Part shown: positions 29,620-39,561 of the stretch, piece after piece
Numbering within the stretch: the first letter of the stretch is position 1
How the letters are laid out: each line of letters starts with the position of its first letter
From: Piliocolobus tephrosceles
Taxonomy: Eukaryota > Chordata > Mammalia > Primates > Cercopithecidae
Assembly: GCF_002776525.5 (NCBI RefSeq)
Contig: NC_045452.1
Location: 22,810,477 to 22,874,476 of the forward strand
DNA: 64,000 bases
Reading direction: 5' to 3'
Position numbers and translations under genes: made by a program
Notes under the pieces: generated by a model
Databases searched by the model: none
What the model saw: the letters and a program-made list of their open reading frames with translations, nothing else
Told to the model about the DNA's origin: nothing

Positions 29620-29927
29620 TCCTTTTTTTTTTCTTTTTTTCTTGAGACAGAATTTCACTCTTGTTGCCCAGGCTGGAGGGCAATGGTGCGATCTCAGCTC
29701 ACCACAACCTCCACCTCCCAGGTTCAAGTGATCCTCCCACCTCAGCCTCCCAGTAGCTGAGACTAATTAGGAACACACCACCACGCTCAGCTAATTTTCG
29801 TAATTTTTGTAGAGAAGCGGTGTCATCATGCTGCCCAGGCTGGTCTCAAACTGCTAGACTCAAGAAATCCACCTGCCTCGGCCTCTCAAAGTGCTGGGAT
29901 TACAGGCATGAGGTACCGCACCTGGCC
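29620..29927 (-). repeat. Alu, full length
   Basis: Antisense Alu ending CGCACCTGGCCC. Confidence 0.93.
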
Positions 29928-30411
29928 CTTCTCTGTTTTATTAGAAGGTAAAAAGATACTCCCTTGGCTGAATTCTGACACTGACTGGACGTGGGTGAAG
30001 CCAATCAGTTAAGGCTCTGCTATTTCCAAAGGCAGGATGTAGTTTTGGGGAGCCCTAGAAACTCATAGTGGGCCCTAGAAATTATTTCCTAATGTCCCAG
30101 CCCCCAAATGAGAGTATTATGCAATAACTTTTATTATTTCTTTCCTTAAATCCTGTTATTTCTTCGTTTCTTTTTGCTTCGTAAAACTAGTAGTACATTA
30201 TGGAGAATTTGGTAACGTACAACTTGATTTTGTGTATTTCTTTTTCATCTTCTTATCCTTTATTAGGTATATTTCAGTTTTTTAATATCATTGTAGTCAT
30301 ATTGTATGTGTGATTTTAGATTCCCCTTTTCTCATTTGATATTATAGAAAAATGTTTTTAACTTAGAAGAGTAAATAAAACAAGCTTTTACATGCATAAA
30401 CATATGCAGTG
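29928..30411. other. unassigned AT-rich sequence
   Basis: No gene or repeat recognised. AT-rich from 30120. Confidence 0.35.
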
Positions 30412-30710
30412 AGCTGGGCACAGTGGCTCACGCCTGTAACCCCAACACTTCGGGAGGCCGAGGCAGGTGGATCACAAGGTCAGGAGTTCGAGACTAGCTT
30501 GGCCAACATGGTGAAACCCCGTCTCTACTAAAAATACAAAAATTAACTGGGCATGGTGGCGGGCGCCTCTAATCCCAGCTACTCAGGAAGCTAAGGGAGG
30601 AGAATCACTTGAACCCAGGAGGTGGAAGTTGCAGTGAGCTGAGATCACGCCACTGCGATCCAGCCTGGGTGACAGAGCAAGATTCCATCCCCCCAACATC
30701 CCCAAAAATA
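30412..30710 (+). repeat. Alu, full length
   Basis: Sense Alu with a C-rich tail interruption. ATATGCAGTG before and ATATGCAATG after (30713-30722) form the target duplication. Confidence 0.93.
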
Positions 30711-30780
30711 TATATATGCAATGGTGGTCCCTTCAATTTCATTACCACACATTTATTTATGTATTTAAAATTTTTTTCTT

Positions 30781-30945
30781 TAGAAATGGAGTCTCACTAC
30801 GTTACCCAGGCTGGCGTGCAGTGGCTATTCACAGGTGCGATCATAGAACCCTACAACCTCAGACTCCTGGGCTCGTGCAATCCACCTGCCTCAACTTCCC
30901 AACTCATTGGAACCACAGGTGCATGCCACTATGCTTGGCTTTACT
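30781..30945 (-). repeat. Alu monomer, old
   Basis: Antisense diverged piece, GAAATGGAGTCTCACTACG to CACTATGCTTGGC. Confidence 0.8.
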
Positions 30946-31076
30946 ATATTTTTAAAGGTAGTATGGGGCAAAAATAATTCTTTCATTACTGTTTTATACT
31001 ATGTGAAAGGAAATTGCACTTGCTTTTTATATTGATGTTGAAGACAACGTTACACCAAGAAGTGTATCTTGATGCC

Positions 31077-31341
31077 CAGGTTGCCCAGGCTGGAGTGCAG
31101 TGGTGCAATCTCGGCTCACTACAACATCCGCCCCTCAGGTTCAAGTGATTCTCCTGCCTCAACCTCCCAAGTGGCTGGGATTACAGGTGCCTGCCACCAC
31201 ACCCGGCTAATTTTTGTATTTTTAGTAGAGACGGCGTTTCAGCATGTTGGCCAGTATGATTTCCATCACTTGATCTCATGATCCGCCTGCCTCAGCCTCC
31301 CAAAATGCTGGGATTACAGGCGTAAGCCACCACTCTCAGCC
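31077..31341 (-). repeat. Alu lacking 3' end
   Basis: Antisense Alu starting at CCCAGGTTGCCCAGGCTGG, without a T-run and without the usual first 25 bases. Confidence 0.9.
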
Positions 31342-31423
31342 TTGATTTGGTTTTTTAAAGAGTTGACAAATAGTGTGTGTTAAATAAAACCTTTTTTCAG
31401 CAAATAGGTTGATATAACTTTCT

Positions 31424-31648
31424 TTTTTTAATTTTTATTTTAGGTTTGAGGGTACATATGAAGATTTGTTACATAGGTAAACACATGTCGTGGGGCTTTG
31501 TTGTACAAATTTCATCACCCAGGTTACGCCAGTACCCAATCGTTATCTTTCCTGCTCCTCTCCCCGCTCCCAACCTCCCCCATCGAGTAGACCCCAGTGT
31601 CTGTTGTTTCCTTCTTTGTGTTCATAGGTTCTTATCATTTAGCTCCCA
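31424..31648 (-). mobile_element. L1 3' end, 5' truncated, primate age
   Basis: Antisense L1 3' UTR: T-run, GTTTGAGGGTACATATG, TTGTTACATAGGTAAACA, TTCATCACCCAGG, CATTTAGCTCCC. Target duplication GATATAACTTTCT (31411-31423) and GATATAATTTTCT (31649-31661), with one mismatch. About 225 bases, no ORF. Confidence 0.88.
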
Positions 31649-31661
31649 GATATAATTTTCT

Positions 31662-31848
31662 GTCCACAATTTTAAATCATGTGGGAAAGATTTAAAGAGA
31701 GAGAATGGACCTAGAAGGAAGAAGTGTGACTCTACAGCCACTGAATAACCATTTCTATGTACTTTTTGTGGGGGAAGGGAATTCAATGGTACACAATTTA
31801 TAAAGCACCGAATGGAAAGGAAGAGTTGGTAGATAATGCATGTTCAAT
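31662..31848. other. unassigned sequence containing duplicate copy B
   Basis: Sequence right of the L1 insertion. Holds the partner of 28110-28230. Confidence 0.4.
31695..31813 (+). repeat. dispersed duplicate, copy B
   Basis: Same orientation as 28110-28230, about 3.6 kb away, roughly five of six bases alike in the core. Similarity ends sharply on both sides. Confidence 0.75.
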
Positions 31849-31940
31849 AGGTGTGTGTATGTATATGTATGTGTGTGCATATGTGTGTGTATATATGTAT
31901 GTGTGCATATGTGTGTATATATGTGTAGGTGTATATATAC
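31849..31940. repeat. (TG)n/(TATG)n microsatellite
   Basis: Interrupted GTGTGTGTATGTATATG pattern, alternating purine-pyrimidine. Confidence 0.93.
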
Positions 31941-31967
31941 CCATTATAACCACTATTTACTTTGCCT

Positions 31968-32274
31968 TTTTTTTTTTTTTTTTTTTTTTTTTGAGATAGA
32001 ATCTTGCTCTGTCTCCAAGGCTGGAGTGCAATGGCGAAATCTTGGCTCACTGCAACCTCTGCCTCCCAGGTTCAAGCAATTCTCCTGCCTCAGCCTCCCA
32101 AATAGCTGGGATTACAGGTACCTGCCACCATGCCCAACTAAGTTTTTGTATTTTTAGTAGAGATGAGGTTTTGCCATGTTGGCCAGGGTGGTCTGGAACT
32201 CCTGACCTCAGGTGATCCTCCCGCCTCAGCCTCCCTAAGTGCTGGATTACAGACGTGACCCACCACACCCAGCC
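31968..32274 (-). repeat. Alu, full length
   Basis: Antisense Alu with TACTTTGCC before (31958-31966) and after (32275-32283). Confidence 0.94.
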
Positions 32275-32392
32275 TACTTTGCCATTTTATTCTCCCCTGT
32301 TTTGTAAGACAAACGTTTTAATTACAATGATTGAATATTTATAAATATTTAAAGTATTTAAAAGATATTTATTTGACCTTAAAGTAAGATCC
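32275..32392. other. unassigned AT-rich sequence
   Basis: Short stretch between two Alus. Nothing recognised. Confidence 0.35.
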
Positions 32393-32705
32393 AGGCGGGG
32401 CACAGTGGTTCATGCCTGTAATCCCAGCACATTGAGAGGCTGAGGTGGTCAGGTCATTTGAGGTCGGGAGTTTGAGACCAGACTGGCCAACATGACGAAT
32501 CTCTGTCTGTACTAAAAATACAAAAATTAGCCGGGCATGGTGGCAGGTGCCTGTAGTCCCAGCTACTTGGGAGGCGGAGGCAGGAGAATCGCTTGAACCC
32601 AGGAGGCAGAGGTTGTAGTGAGCCAAGATGGTGCCATTGCACTCCAGCCTGGGCGACAGAGTGAGACTCTATCTCAAAAAAAACACAAAAAACAATAAAC
32701 AAAAA
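32393..32705 (+). repeat. Alu, full length
   Basis: Sense Alu starting CCAGGCGGGGCACAGTGG, with an A-rich tail containing C. Confidence 0.93.
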
Positions 32706-33060
32706 ACTTACAATGCCATGTAAGAATTTAATTTTTAAAAAATGATTTGAAGAGGTTACTAATCAGAAATTATAAGGCAATAGGAGCAACTGAAAGCTAA
32801 CAGTTAGCAAACAGCTAATTACATGATACTATATGCAGTATCTCAACAGACTGCTGAGCAACCATTGCAAATGAGAATCATAAACAAACTGTCGCAACAT
32901 GAAAAACCACTCCTGCTATGTGCAAAAGCAGAACTAGAAATTTCGCACGCCCTAAGATTATTTAGCCCAAAGCCTAGGACCCAGGAAGTATTCAACAAAT
33001 AATAGATACTATTATACTATTATTAATTAGTTGTGCAAATACTTTATAAATTAATTATAT
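32706..33060 (+). other. unassigned sequence ending in MIR-like piece
   Basis: Mostly unknown. 32965-33032 (AGCCTAGGACCCAGGAAGTATTCAACAAATAATAGATAC) resembles a MIR 3' end on the + strand. Confidence 0.45.
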
Positions 33061-33068
33061 ATACATAT

Positions 33069-33149
33069 ATAACTCCTGAGCTCAGGCAATCCGCCTGCCT
33101 TGGCCTCCCAAAGTGCTAGGATTACAGGCATGAGCCACCACACCTGGCC
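33069..33149 (-). repeat. Alu left-end fragment
   Basis: Only the last ~80 bases of an antisense Alu (CTCCTGAGCTCAGG to CACACCTGGCC). Confidence 0.85.
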
Positions 33150-33182
33150 TATTTTTAATAAATGTTTAAAATTATATTTTGA

Positions 33183-33474
33183 ACTGGGCACGGTGCCTCA
33201 CCCCTATAATCCCAGCACTTCGGGAGACTGAGGTAGGCAGACTACCTGAGCCCAGGACTTTGAGACCATCCTAGGCAACACACCAAAACCCTAAAAAAAA
33301 ATAAAAAATAAATAAATAAATTAGCTGGGCATGGTGGTGCATGCCTGTAGTCCCAGCTACTCAGGCAACTAAGGTAGGAGGATCACTTGAGCCCAGGAAG
33401 TCAAGGCTGCAGTGAGCTTTGATCATGCCACTGCACCCCCAGCCTGAGTGACAGAGTGAGACCCTATCTCAAAT
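33183..33474 (+). repeat. Alu, old
   Basis: Sense Alu with an AATAAATAAATA linker and a 3-base-repeat tail. Confidence 0.92.
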
Positions 33475-33560
33475 AATAATAGTATTTGGGATTTTATTTT
33501 AAAATTTAATAGTGATGCAAAATCAACAACCCAATACAAAAATGGAATTAAAAAATGAAC
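33475..33560 (+). mobile_element. L1 ORF2 3' fragment
   Basis: CAACAACCCAATACAAAAATGG resembles L1 sequence upstream of the ORF2 end. It is continued at 33833 and 34391. Confidence 0.6.
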
Positions 33561-33832
33561 AATCCCAGCACTTTGGGAGGCCGAGACGGGCGGATCACGA
33601 GGTCAGGAGATCGAGACCATCCTGTTTAACCCGGTGAAACCCCGTCTCTACTAAAAAATACAAAAAACTAGCCGGGCGAGGTGGCGGGCGCCTGTAGTCC
33701 CAGCTACTTGGGAGGCTGAGGCAGGAGAATGGCGTAAACCCGGGAGGCGGAGCTTGCAGTGAGCTGAGATCCGGCCACTGCACTCCAGCCTGGGCGACAG
33801 AGCGAGACTCCGTCTCAAAAAAAAAAAAAAAA
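33561..33832 (+). repeat. AluY, young, 5' truncated
   Basis: Starts at CAATCCCAGCACTTTGGG, so the first ~24 bases are missing. Carries the full Old World monkey AluY variants. AAAAATGAAC before and AAAAAGAAC after. Confidence 0.95.
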
Positions 33833-33944
33833 GAACAAAGGAGCTCTCAGTGGAAATACAAATGAGTCAAACACTTGAAAAAACATTCAGCCTCCCTTAT
33901 GATAGGAGAAAGGTAAGTTATAATTAGCCTGACATGTCATTTTA
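33833..33944 (+). mobile_element. L1 ORF2 3' fragment
   Basis: Middle part of the L1. It ends at target duplication CCTGACATGTCATTTTA (33928-33944). Confidence 0.6.
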
Positions 33945-34265
33945 TTTGTTTGTTTATTTATTTTTTATTTATTTATTTATTTTCGAGATGGAGTCTCTCT
34001 CTGTTGCCCAGGCTGGAGTGCAGTGGCGCAATCTTGGCTCACTGCAAGCTCCGCCTCCCGAGTTCACACCATTCTCCTGCCTCAGCCTCCCGAGTAGCTG
34101 GGACTACAGGCGCCCACGACCACGCCCAGCTCATTTTTTGTATTTTTAGTAGAGACAGGGTTTCACCGTGTTAGCCAGGATGGTCTCGATCTCCTGACCC
34201 CATGATCCACCCGTCTCGGCCTCCCAAAGTCCTGGGGTTACAGGCGTGAGCCACCGCACCCGGCC
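33945..34265 (-). repeat. AluY-like, first of a pair
   Basis: Antisense Alu with a TTTA tail. It shares one target duplication with the next fragment (33928-33944 and 34390-34406). Confidence 0.94.
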
Positions 34266-34389
34266 TGTATTTTTTTTAGTAAAGACAGGGTTCTCCATGT
34301 TGGCCAGGCTGGTCTCGAACTCCTGACCTCAGGTGATCCACCTTCCTCAGCCTCCCAAAGTGCTGGGATTACAGAAATCAGCCACCACG
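34266..34389 (-). repeat. Alu left-monomer fragment
   Basis: Antisense remainder (TAGTAAAGACAGGG to GCCACCACGC), bounded on the right by the 17-base target duplication. Confidence 0.88.
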
Positions 34390-34980
34390 CCTGACATGTC
34401 ATTTTAAATCTATCAGATTGGCAGGGTCCAAAGCATTTGATAACACTATGTTACAATAGTGTAGGTAAACATGTGCTCTCATACCTTGCTTATGAGTCTG
34501 TAAAATGGTACTATTTGTGGCTAGCAATGTGTCAATATTTACTAAATTTAAAATAGATCTGTCTCTGTCCCTCTAATTCCACTTCTGAGAAGTTACTGTA
34601 CAATCTATTAAATGTATACAAAATAACATTAAAAAGGTTTATCTATGGCAGCATTGATGTAATACCAAATGATTGGAAATGATCTATTATAAATGTCCCC
34701 TAATACAGGTTTGTTTCAATAGTTCACACAAAGGAGCATTCCATAGCCTTTAAAAAGGATGGGGACAGGAGCTAAGTGCATTGAAATGAAGAGTCTTCAG
34801 TGTGGTAGTCTTAAGTGATTAGGAGCAAGGTGTGTCAAGTGTGTTTCCCTTTGGGTGAATATGAAACAAACAAACAAAAAAGGCTGGTCTAAGGATAGTG
34901 GATTATCAGAATTTACTAACATCAGTGTCACTAAAGTTGGTATACAACTTCCCACTGCTAAATTTGACTGGCAAAAAAAA
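34390..34980 (+). mobile_element. L1 ORF2 end / 3' UTR fragment
   Basis: ATCAGATTGGCAGGGTCC, TTCCACTTCTGAGAAGTTAC and CTATGGCAGCATTGATG match the usual L1 ORF2 C-terminal segment. Frame broken. Part of it (34381-34434 and 34493-34539) reappears at 35622-35732. Confidence 0.7.
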
Positions 34981-34999
34981 AAAAAAAAAGCATGTTTAC

Positions 35000-35251
35000 T
35001 GAGACAGGCAGATCACATGAGGTTGGGAGTTCGAGACCAGCCTGACCAACATGGAGAAACCCCACCTCTACTAAAAATACAAAATTAGTTGGGCATGGTG
35101 GCGCATGCCTGTAATCCCATCTACTCGGGAGGCTGAGGTGAGAGAATCACTTGAACCTGGGAAGCGGAGGTTGCAGTGAGCTGAGATTGCGCCATTGCAC
35201 TCCAGCCTGAGCAACAAGAGCAAAACTCCCCCTAAAAAAAAAAAAAAAAAA
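35000..35251 (+). repeat. Alu, 5' truncated
   Basis: Starts at GAGACAGGCAGATCACATG. Target duplication AGCATGTTTACT and AGCACATTTACT (35252-35263). Confidence 0.92.
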
Positions 35252-35338
35252 AGCACATTTACTATCCCTGGCAGGTTGTACAGAAGTCTCTGTGGTGGTT
35301 CTTGGGGCAGAGTCACAAAAGAAAAATGGTAAGGCGGC
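35252..35338 (+). mobile_element. probable L1 3' UTR piece
   Basis: Likely continuation of the L1 at 34390-34980. Weakly recognisable. Confidence 0.4.
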
Positions 35339-35490
35339 TTTTTTTTTTTTTTTTTTTTTTTGAGACAGGATCTTGCTCTGTCACTAGTACTGGAGTGCAG
35401 TGGCACAATTATAACTCACTGTAACCTCAAACTCCTGGGTTCAAGCGATCCTCCTGCCTCAGCCTCCTGGGACTACAGGTATATGCCAGG
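35339..35490 (-). repeat. Alu, 5' truncated
   Basis: Antisense right half only, ending near CTGGGACTACAGG. Confidence 0.85.
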
Positions 35491-35621
35491 AAGCCCGCCT
35501 CAGGGCTTCTTTTTATGTACCTTTTTTTTTTTTTGAGAGAGAGAGAGTCTTGCTCTGTCACCCAGGCTGGAGTGCAGTGGTGGGATCTCGGCTCACTGCA
35601 ACCTCTGCCTCCCAGGTTCAA

Positions 35622-35732
35622 GCCACCGCGCCTGACATGTCATTTTAAATCTATCAGATTGGCAGGGTCCAAAGCNNNNNNNNNNTGAGTCTGTAAAATG
35701 GTACTATTTGTGGCTAGCAATGTGTCAATATT
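35622..35732. other. displaced copy of upstream L1/Alu junction with gap
   Basis: 35622-35675 equals 34381-34434 with one mismatch, and 35686-35732 equals 34493-34539. The 58 bases between them upstream are replaced here by ten Ns. Confidence 0.95.
35676..35685. other. assembly gap (10 N)
   Basis: Ten Ns between the two halves of the displaced copy. Confidence 0.98.
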
Positions 35733-35950
35733 GCTTCAGCCTCCCAAGTAGCTGGGACTACAGGCGCATGCCACTACGCCCAGCTAATTTTTTGTGTATT
35801 TAGTAGAGACAGGTTTCTCCATGTTGTAGAAACAGGTTTAGTAGAGACAGGTTTCTCCATGTTGGCTAGAAACTCCTGGCCTCAAGTGATCCACCTGCCT
35901 TGGCCTCCCAAAGTGCTGGGATTACAGGCGTGAGCCACTTCACCCAGCCT

Positions 35951-36075
35951 TATATACCTTCTTTGTAACTTTCGAGTTTTGTAGCTTTTGCATGTTACTA
36001 ATTCAAAAACCAACTGAATAAAATAATATACTTTTTTAATTTAAAAAGATGCAAAAAGATAATCACTATTATTTT
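35951..36075 (+). mobile_element. probable L1 3' UTR piece
   Basis: AT-rich sequence after the disrupted Alu. TTATGTACC (35512) and TTATATACC (35950) look like that Alu's target duplication. Likely the same L1. Confidence 0.4.
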
Positions 36076-36379
36076 GTTTTATTTATTTATTTATTTTTGA
36101 GATGGAGTTTCACTCTTGTTGCCCAGGCTGGAATGCAATGGCACAATCTCGGCTCACCGTAGCCTTAGCCTCCTAGTTTCAAGCGGTTCTCCTGCCTCAG
36201 CCTCCCGAGAAGATGGGATTACAGGCATGCGCCACCACACTCGGCTAATTTTGTATTGTTAGTAGAGACGGGGTTTCTCCATCTCGGTCAGTCTGGTCTC
36301 GAACTCCTGACCTCAGGTGATCCACCTGCCTGGGCCTCCCAAAGTGTTGGGATTACAGGGATGAGCCATCACACCCGGT
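36076..36379 (-). repeat. Alu, full length
   Basis: Antisense Alu with CACTATTATTTT before (36064-36075) and after (36380-36391). Confidence 0.94.
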
Positions 36380-36391
36380 CACTATTATTTT

Positions 36392-36610
36392 AAAAATTAA
36401 TAAAAGCATGGTCCTTTAAAAGGTTTCTTAATTTCTTGCAGAAATCACCTGGTTCAATGGGATGGCAGCAGGGAGAGTTCGAAATCTCAGTCCTGGTTCT
36501 GCCTCTGAATCAGTGGGCAATAGTGACTGCCTTCTGCCTTTTCTTCTTCCTTTCCTCACTTCCTGCCCTTCTTTTTCTTTCTTCCCTACTTCCTTCCTTT
36601 CTTTCATAAA
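36392..36610. other. unassigned, pyrimidine-rich at the end
   Basis: A CT-rich tract at 36540-36605 made of TTCC/TTTC pieces. Nothing else recognised. Confidence 0.4.
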
Positions 36611-36776
36611 TTGACAAGTTACATTTTATATATTTATGCAGTACTATATGATGTTATATGTATGCAATGTCAAATGACTGAATCAAACTGATTAACATAT
36701 CGATCACCTCAAATACTTATTTTTTTGTGGTAAGAACATTTGAAGTGTACTCTTGGCAATTTTTTGAATTTTTATT
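36611..36776 (-). mobile_element. L1M fragment
   Basis: AACATATCGATCACCTCAAATAC and GTGGTAAGAACATTTGAAG match the antisense L1M 3' UTR. It is split by an Alu with CTCTTGGCAATTTT / CTCTTTTAGCAATTTT flanks. Confidence 0.7.
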
Positions 36777-37073
36777 TTTATTATTATTTTTTGAGATGGA
36801 GTCTCACTCTTGTCACCTAGGCTGGAGTGCAGTGGTGCGATCTCGGCTCACTGCAACCTCTGCCTCCCAGGTTCACGCCATTCTCCTGCCTCAGCCTCCT
36901 GAGTAGCTGGGATTACAGGTGCCTGCCACCATGCATGGCCAATTTTTGTATTTTTAGTAGAGACGGGATTTCACCATGTTGGCCAGGCTGGTCTCGAACT
37001 CCTGACTCAGGTGATCCGCCCGCCTCAGCCTCCCAAGGTGCTGGGATTGCAGGCGTGAGCCACCACGCCTGTC
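36777..37073 (-). repeat. Alu, full length
   Basis: Antisense Alu ending CACGCCTGTCC. Confidence 0.94.
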
Positions 37074-37450
37074 CTCTTTTAGCAATTTTGAAATACACAA
37101 TGTAGTAACTGGTTTCTCTTTGACCCTTTGTTTCTTTTTCAGTACAGCAATGGAATTGGATTAGGTAATCCTAAAGTTCCTTTCACTTTTTGAGTTTCTT
37201 TTGAAATATTTTAAGTTGTTTACAAAAAAGATACAACTCACAAACATCTGTTAAAGTAAACATTTTATCACAGCATAACACAGAAAAGCACAGAATTCAC
37301 AAGTGTTCAACTTAGCGAATCAAGTGAACAGACTCCTGTAACTCACATGTGGATCCATCTGACTCTCCAAAAACCCTTCCAGTCACTACCACCCCCAGGG
37401 CCACCATTATCCTGACCCCATAGATTAGATTTGCCAAGGACAATTAAAAA
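37074..37450 (-). mobile_element. L1M fragment(s)
   Basis: AGCAATTTTGAAATACACAATG continues the preceding L1M. 37360-37440 (CCTTCCAGTCACTACCACCC, TAGATTAGATTTGCC) also resembles antisense L1M. Possibly two pieces. Confidence 0.55.
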
Positions 37451-37525
37451 CAAATTGTTCCAGCATCCTAAAACAACTACATTCACATTGGCACTTTTCT
37501 TTCCAGTCTTTTCAAGATGTAAACA

Positions 37526-37816
37526 TAGGCGTGCGCAGTGGCTCACGCCTGTAAGTCTAGCACTTAGGGAGGCTGAGGAAGGCGGATCGCTTGAGCTCAG
37601 GAGTTCGAGATCATCCTGGCCAACATGGTGAAACCCCGTCTCTACTAGAAGTAAAAAATGAGCCGGGTGTGGTGGCGCACTCCTATAATCCCAGCTACTT
37701 GGGAGGCTGACACAAGACAATTGCTTGAACCTGGGAGGCAGAGGCTGCATCAAGCCGAGATTGCGCCACTGCACTCCAGCCTGGGCAACAGAGTGAGACT
37801 CCATTTCAAAAAAAAA
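37526..37816 (+). repeat. Alu, full length
   Basis: Sense Alu with AAGATGTAAACA duplicated at 37514-37525 and 37817-37828. Confidence 0.94.
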
Positions 37817-37867
37817 AAGATGTAAACAGGTGCTGACAGTTGGAACTAGTTGACATGCACTTTTGTT

Positions 37868-37889
37868 TTCACACACACACACACACACC
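37868..37889. repeat. short (CA)n
   Basis: About ten CA units. Confidence 0.9.
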
Positions 37890-39059
37890 CATCAATTTTT
37901 TTACCTTTGTGTACCTAATGACAACATAATCATTAATGCTATTCTCCTTTCTGGTGCCTATTATGATATTAAAGGGAAAACGCCATTACAGACATTTCTA
38001 GGCAAATCGCACTGGAGCAGTAAACACGTGGCTGAACTGCCTGGAATCCACTTTCATCAGATAAGAGAAGAATCTAGCTGCCTCTTGCTGCACCGCAGCT
38101 CCCTTTCCCTGCGGCTGTGTTTCCGATTCCTCTTGGCGCTGCTTTCCCGGGCTCTGCCTGGTGGCCAGAGGGCTGCGGGCTGTGGCTGGCCAGGGGGCGG
38201 GCCCGGGCGCAGAGCATGTGTTTTGAGCATTAGTGGAATCTGTCGGATTAGTGCTTCCTGCTCACGCCGGTTTCATAGTGAGGGCAGAGGCAAGATGGAT
38301 GCGAGAGGCACAGGCTTGTCCCCGTGGTCCTGTAGTGTCGGCACAGTGGCTTTATTTCAGACTTTCTCTGCCGGTTTCCAACTTGGCTTATCCAAGTGTC
38401 CATCCCCTGCAAGTCCACACTGTTTCCGCTGGAGTCTACAGACCTCTGGTTATTGAGGGAAGCGTTTGTCCAGTGAGGATTCAAAGCCAGACACAAAGCC
38501 ACCACTGGCTTGAGTGCCATGGGTGGAGTTTATAGGGGAGTGAGTTCTGAGCCCCTGCCTGCTCCCCCAGCCCACCTCCCATGGCGAGGAGCAGCCACTG
38601 ACCATGCTGACCTGTTTAGTGTCGCCAGTGATTTATGGCCCAGTGGGGCCCAGCTGTTGGCCGCAGACACAGCAGCTGCTCAAGGTTAAGCAGGCCCTGT
38701 GTGAGGGATGCAAGTCACAGGATGGCCCCAGTGCAGTTGTTCCCTCCCAGGGTCAAGGGGGTGATCATGTTGCCAGTCTGGGAGCCAATGCAAGCTAAGG
38801 AGGGGCTGTCAGTCCCCCTGCAACACACATGCACTTGCCCCCTCCAGCTAAGGCCCAAAGCTCTGCTCTGAGTCTGAATCCGCTTCGTGGCCGTTGATGC
38901 CAGGCTGAGCTGAGAGGTTGTTCAGGAGGCCTTGTGCAGCCCTGCTGGAACATGTGGGTTGTCAGAGCTGCTGCCCTGTTGTCCCATGGCATCACCTGAT
39001 TGTCACCTAAGAAGGAACGTGCCTTGGAGTAAGGGCTGAGAAAGGAAGGGAACAGTCAG
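37890..39059. other. longest Alu-free single-copy-looking stretch
   Basis: About 1.2 kb without a recognised repeat. A GC-rich core at 38140-38215 contains GGGGGCGGGCCC (38192-38203) and several CpGs. No open frame here has convincing codon use or splice context. It could be a small regulatory element or an untranslated exon, but nothing in the sequence proves that. Confidence 0.4.
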
Positions 39060-39245
39060 CTCTTTATGGAACCCTCACCGTGGACCGAGCCCTGTCCAAA
39101 TGCTTTCCTTGGGTTTGCACATCTAACCCTTGCAACAATTCAGTGGGGTAGACGTTACTAATATTTCCCTAAACCTCCTGAAAATGGGAGTTCAGAGAGG
39201 GTGAGGAAACTGACCAAGGTCACACAGCTAGGCTAGTGCCTGTCT
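39060..39245 (-). repeat. MIR
   Basis: Antisense MIR: TTTATGGAACCCTCACCG, then CACATCTAACCCTTGCAACAA, then GAGGAAACTGACCAAGGTCACACAGCTAGGC. Nearly full length. Confidence 0.8.
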
Positions 39246-39258
39246 CTGGGGCCAGAAG

Positions 39259-39561
39259 TTTTTTTTTTTTTTTTTTCTTGAGATGGTGTCTCACTCTGTT
39301 GCCCAGGCTGGAGTGCAGTGGCGCAATCTCGGCTCACTGCAACCTACACCTCCCACGCTCAAACAATTCCCTGCCTCAGCCTCCCGAGTAGCTGAGATTA
39401 GAGGCACCTGCCACCAAGCCCAGCTAATTTTTGTATTTTTTTTAGTAGACACAGGGTTTCACCATCTTAGCCAGGCTGGTCTTGAACTCCTGACCTCGTG
39501 ATCCACCTGCCTCAGCCTCCCAAAGTGCTGGGATTACAGGCATGAGCCACCGCACCCAGCC
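39259..39561 (-). repeat. Alu, full length
   Basis: Antisense Alu inserted at the end of the MIR. Confidence 0.94.

Larger units (their letters stand above)
35521..35950 (-). repeat. Alu disrupted by displaced sequence and gap
   Basis: Antisense Alu that breaks after CCCAGGTTCAAG and resumes at GCTTCAGCCTCCC (35733). The intervening 111 bases are not Alu. Inside it, the 28-base segment at 35799-35826 is repeated at 35837-35864. Confidence 0.9.

Noticed and set aside
28746..29727. Long open frames encoding FLPS or KERKEGRKE repeats
   Set aside because: Pure translation of GGAA/GAAA microsatellites, running across N gaps.
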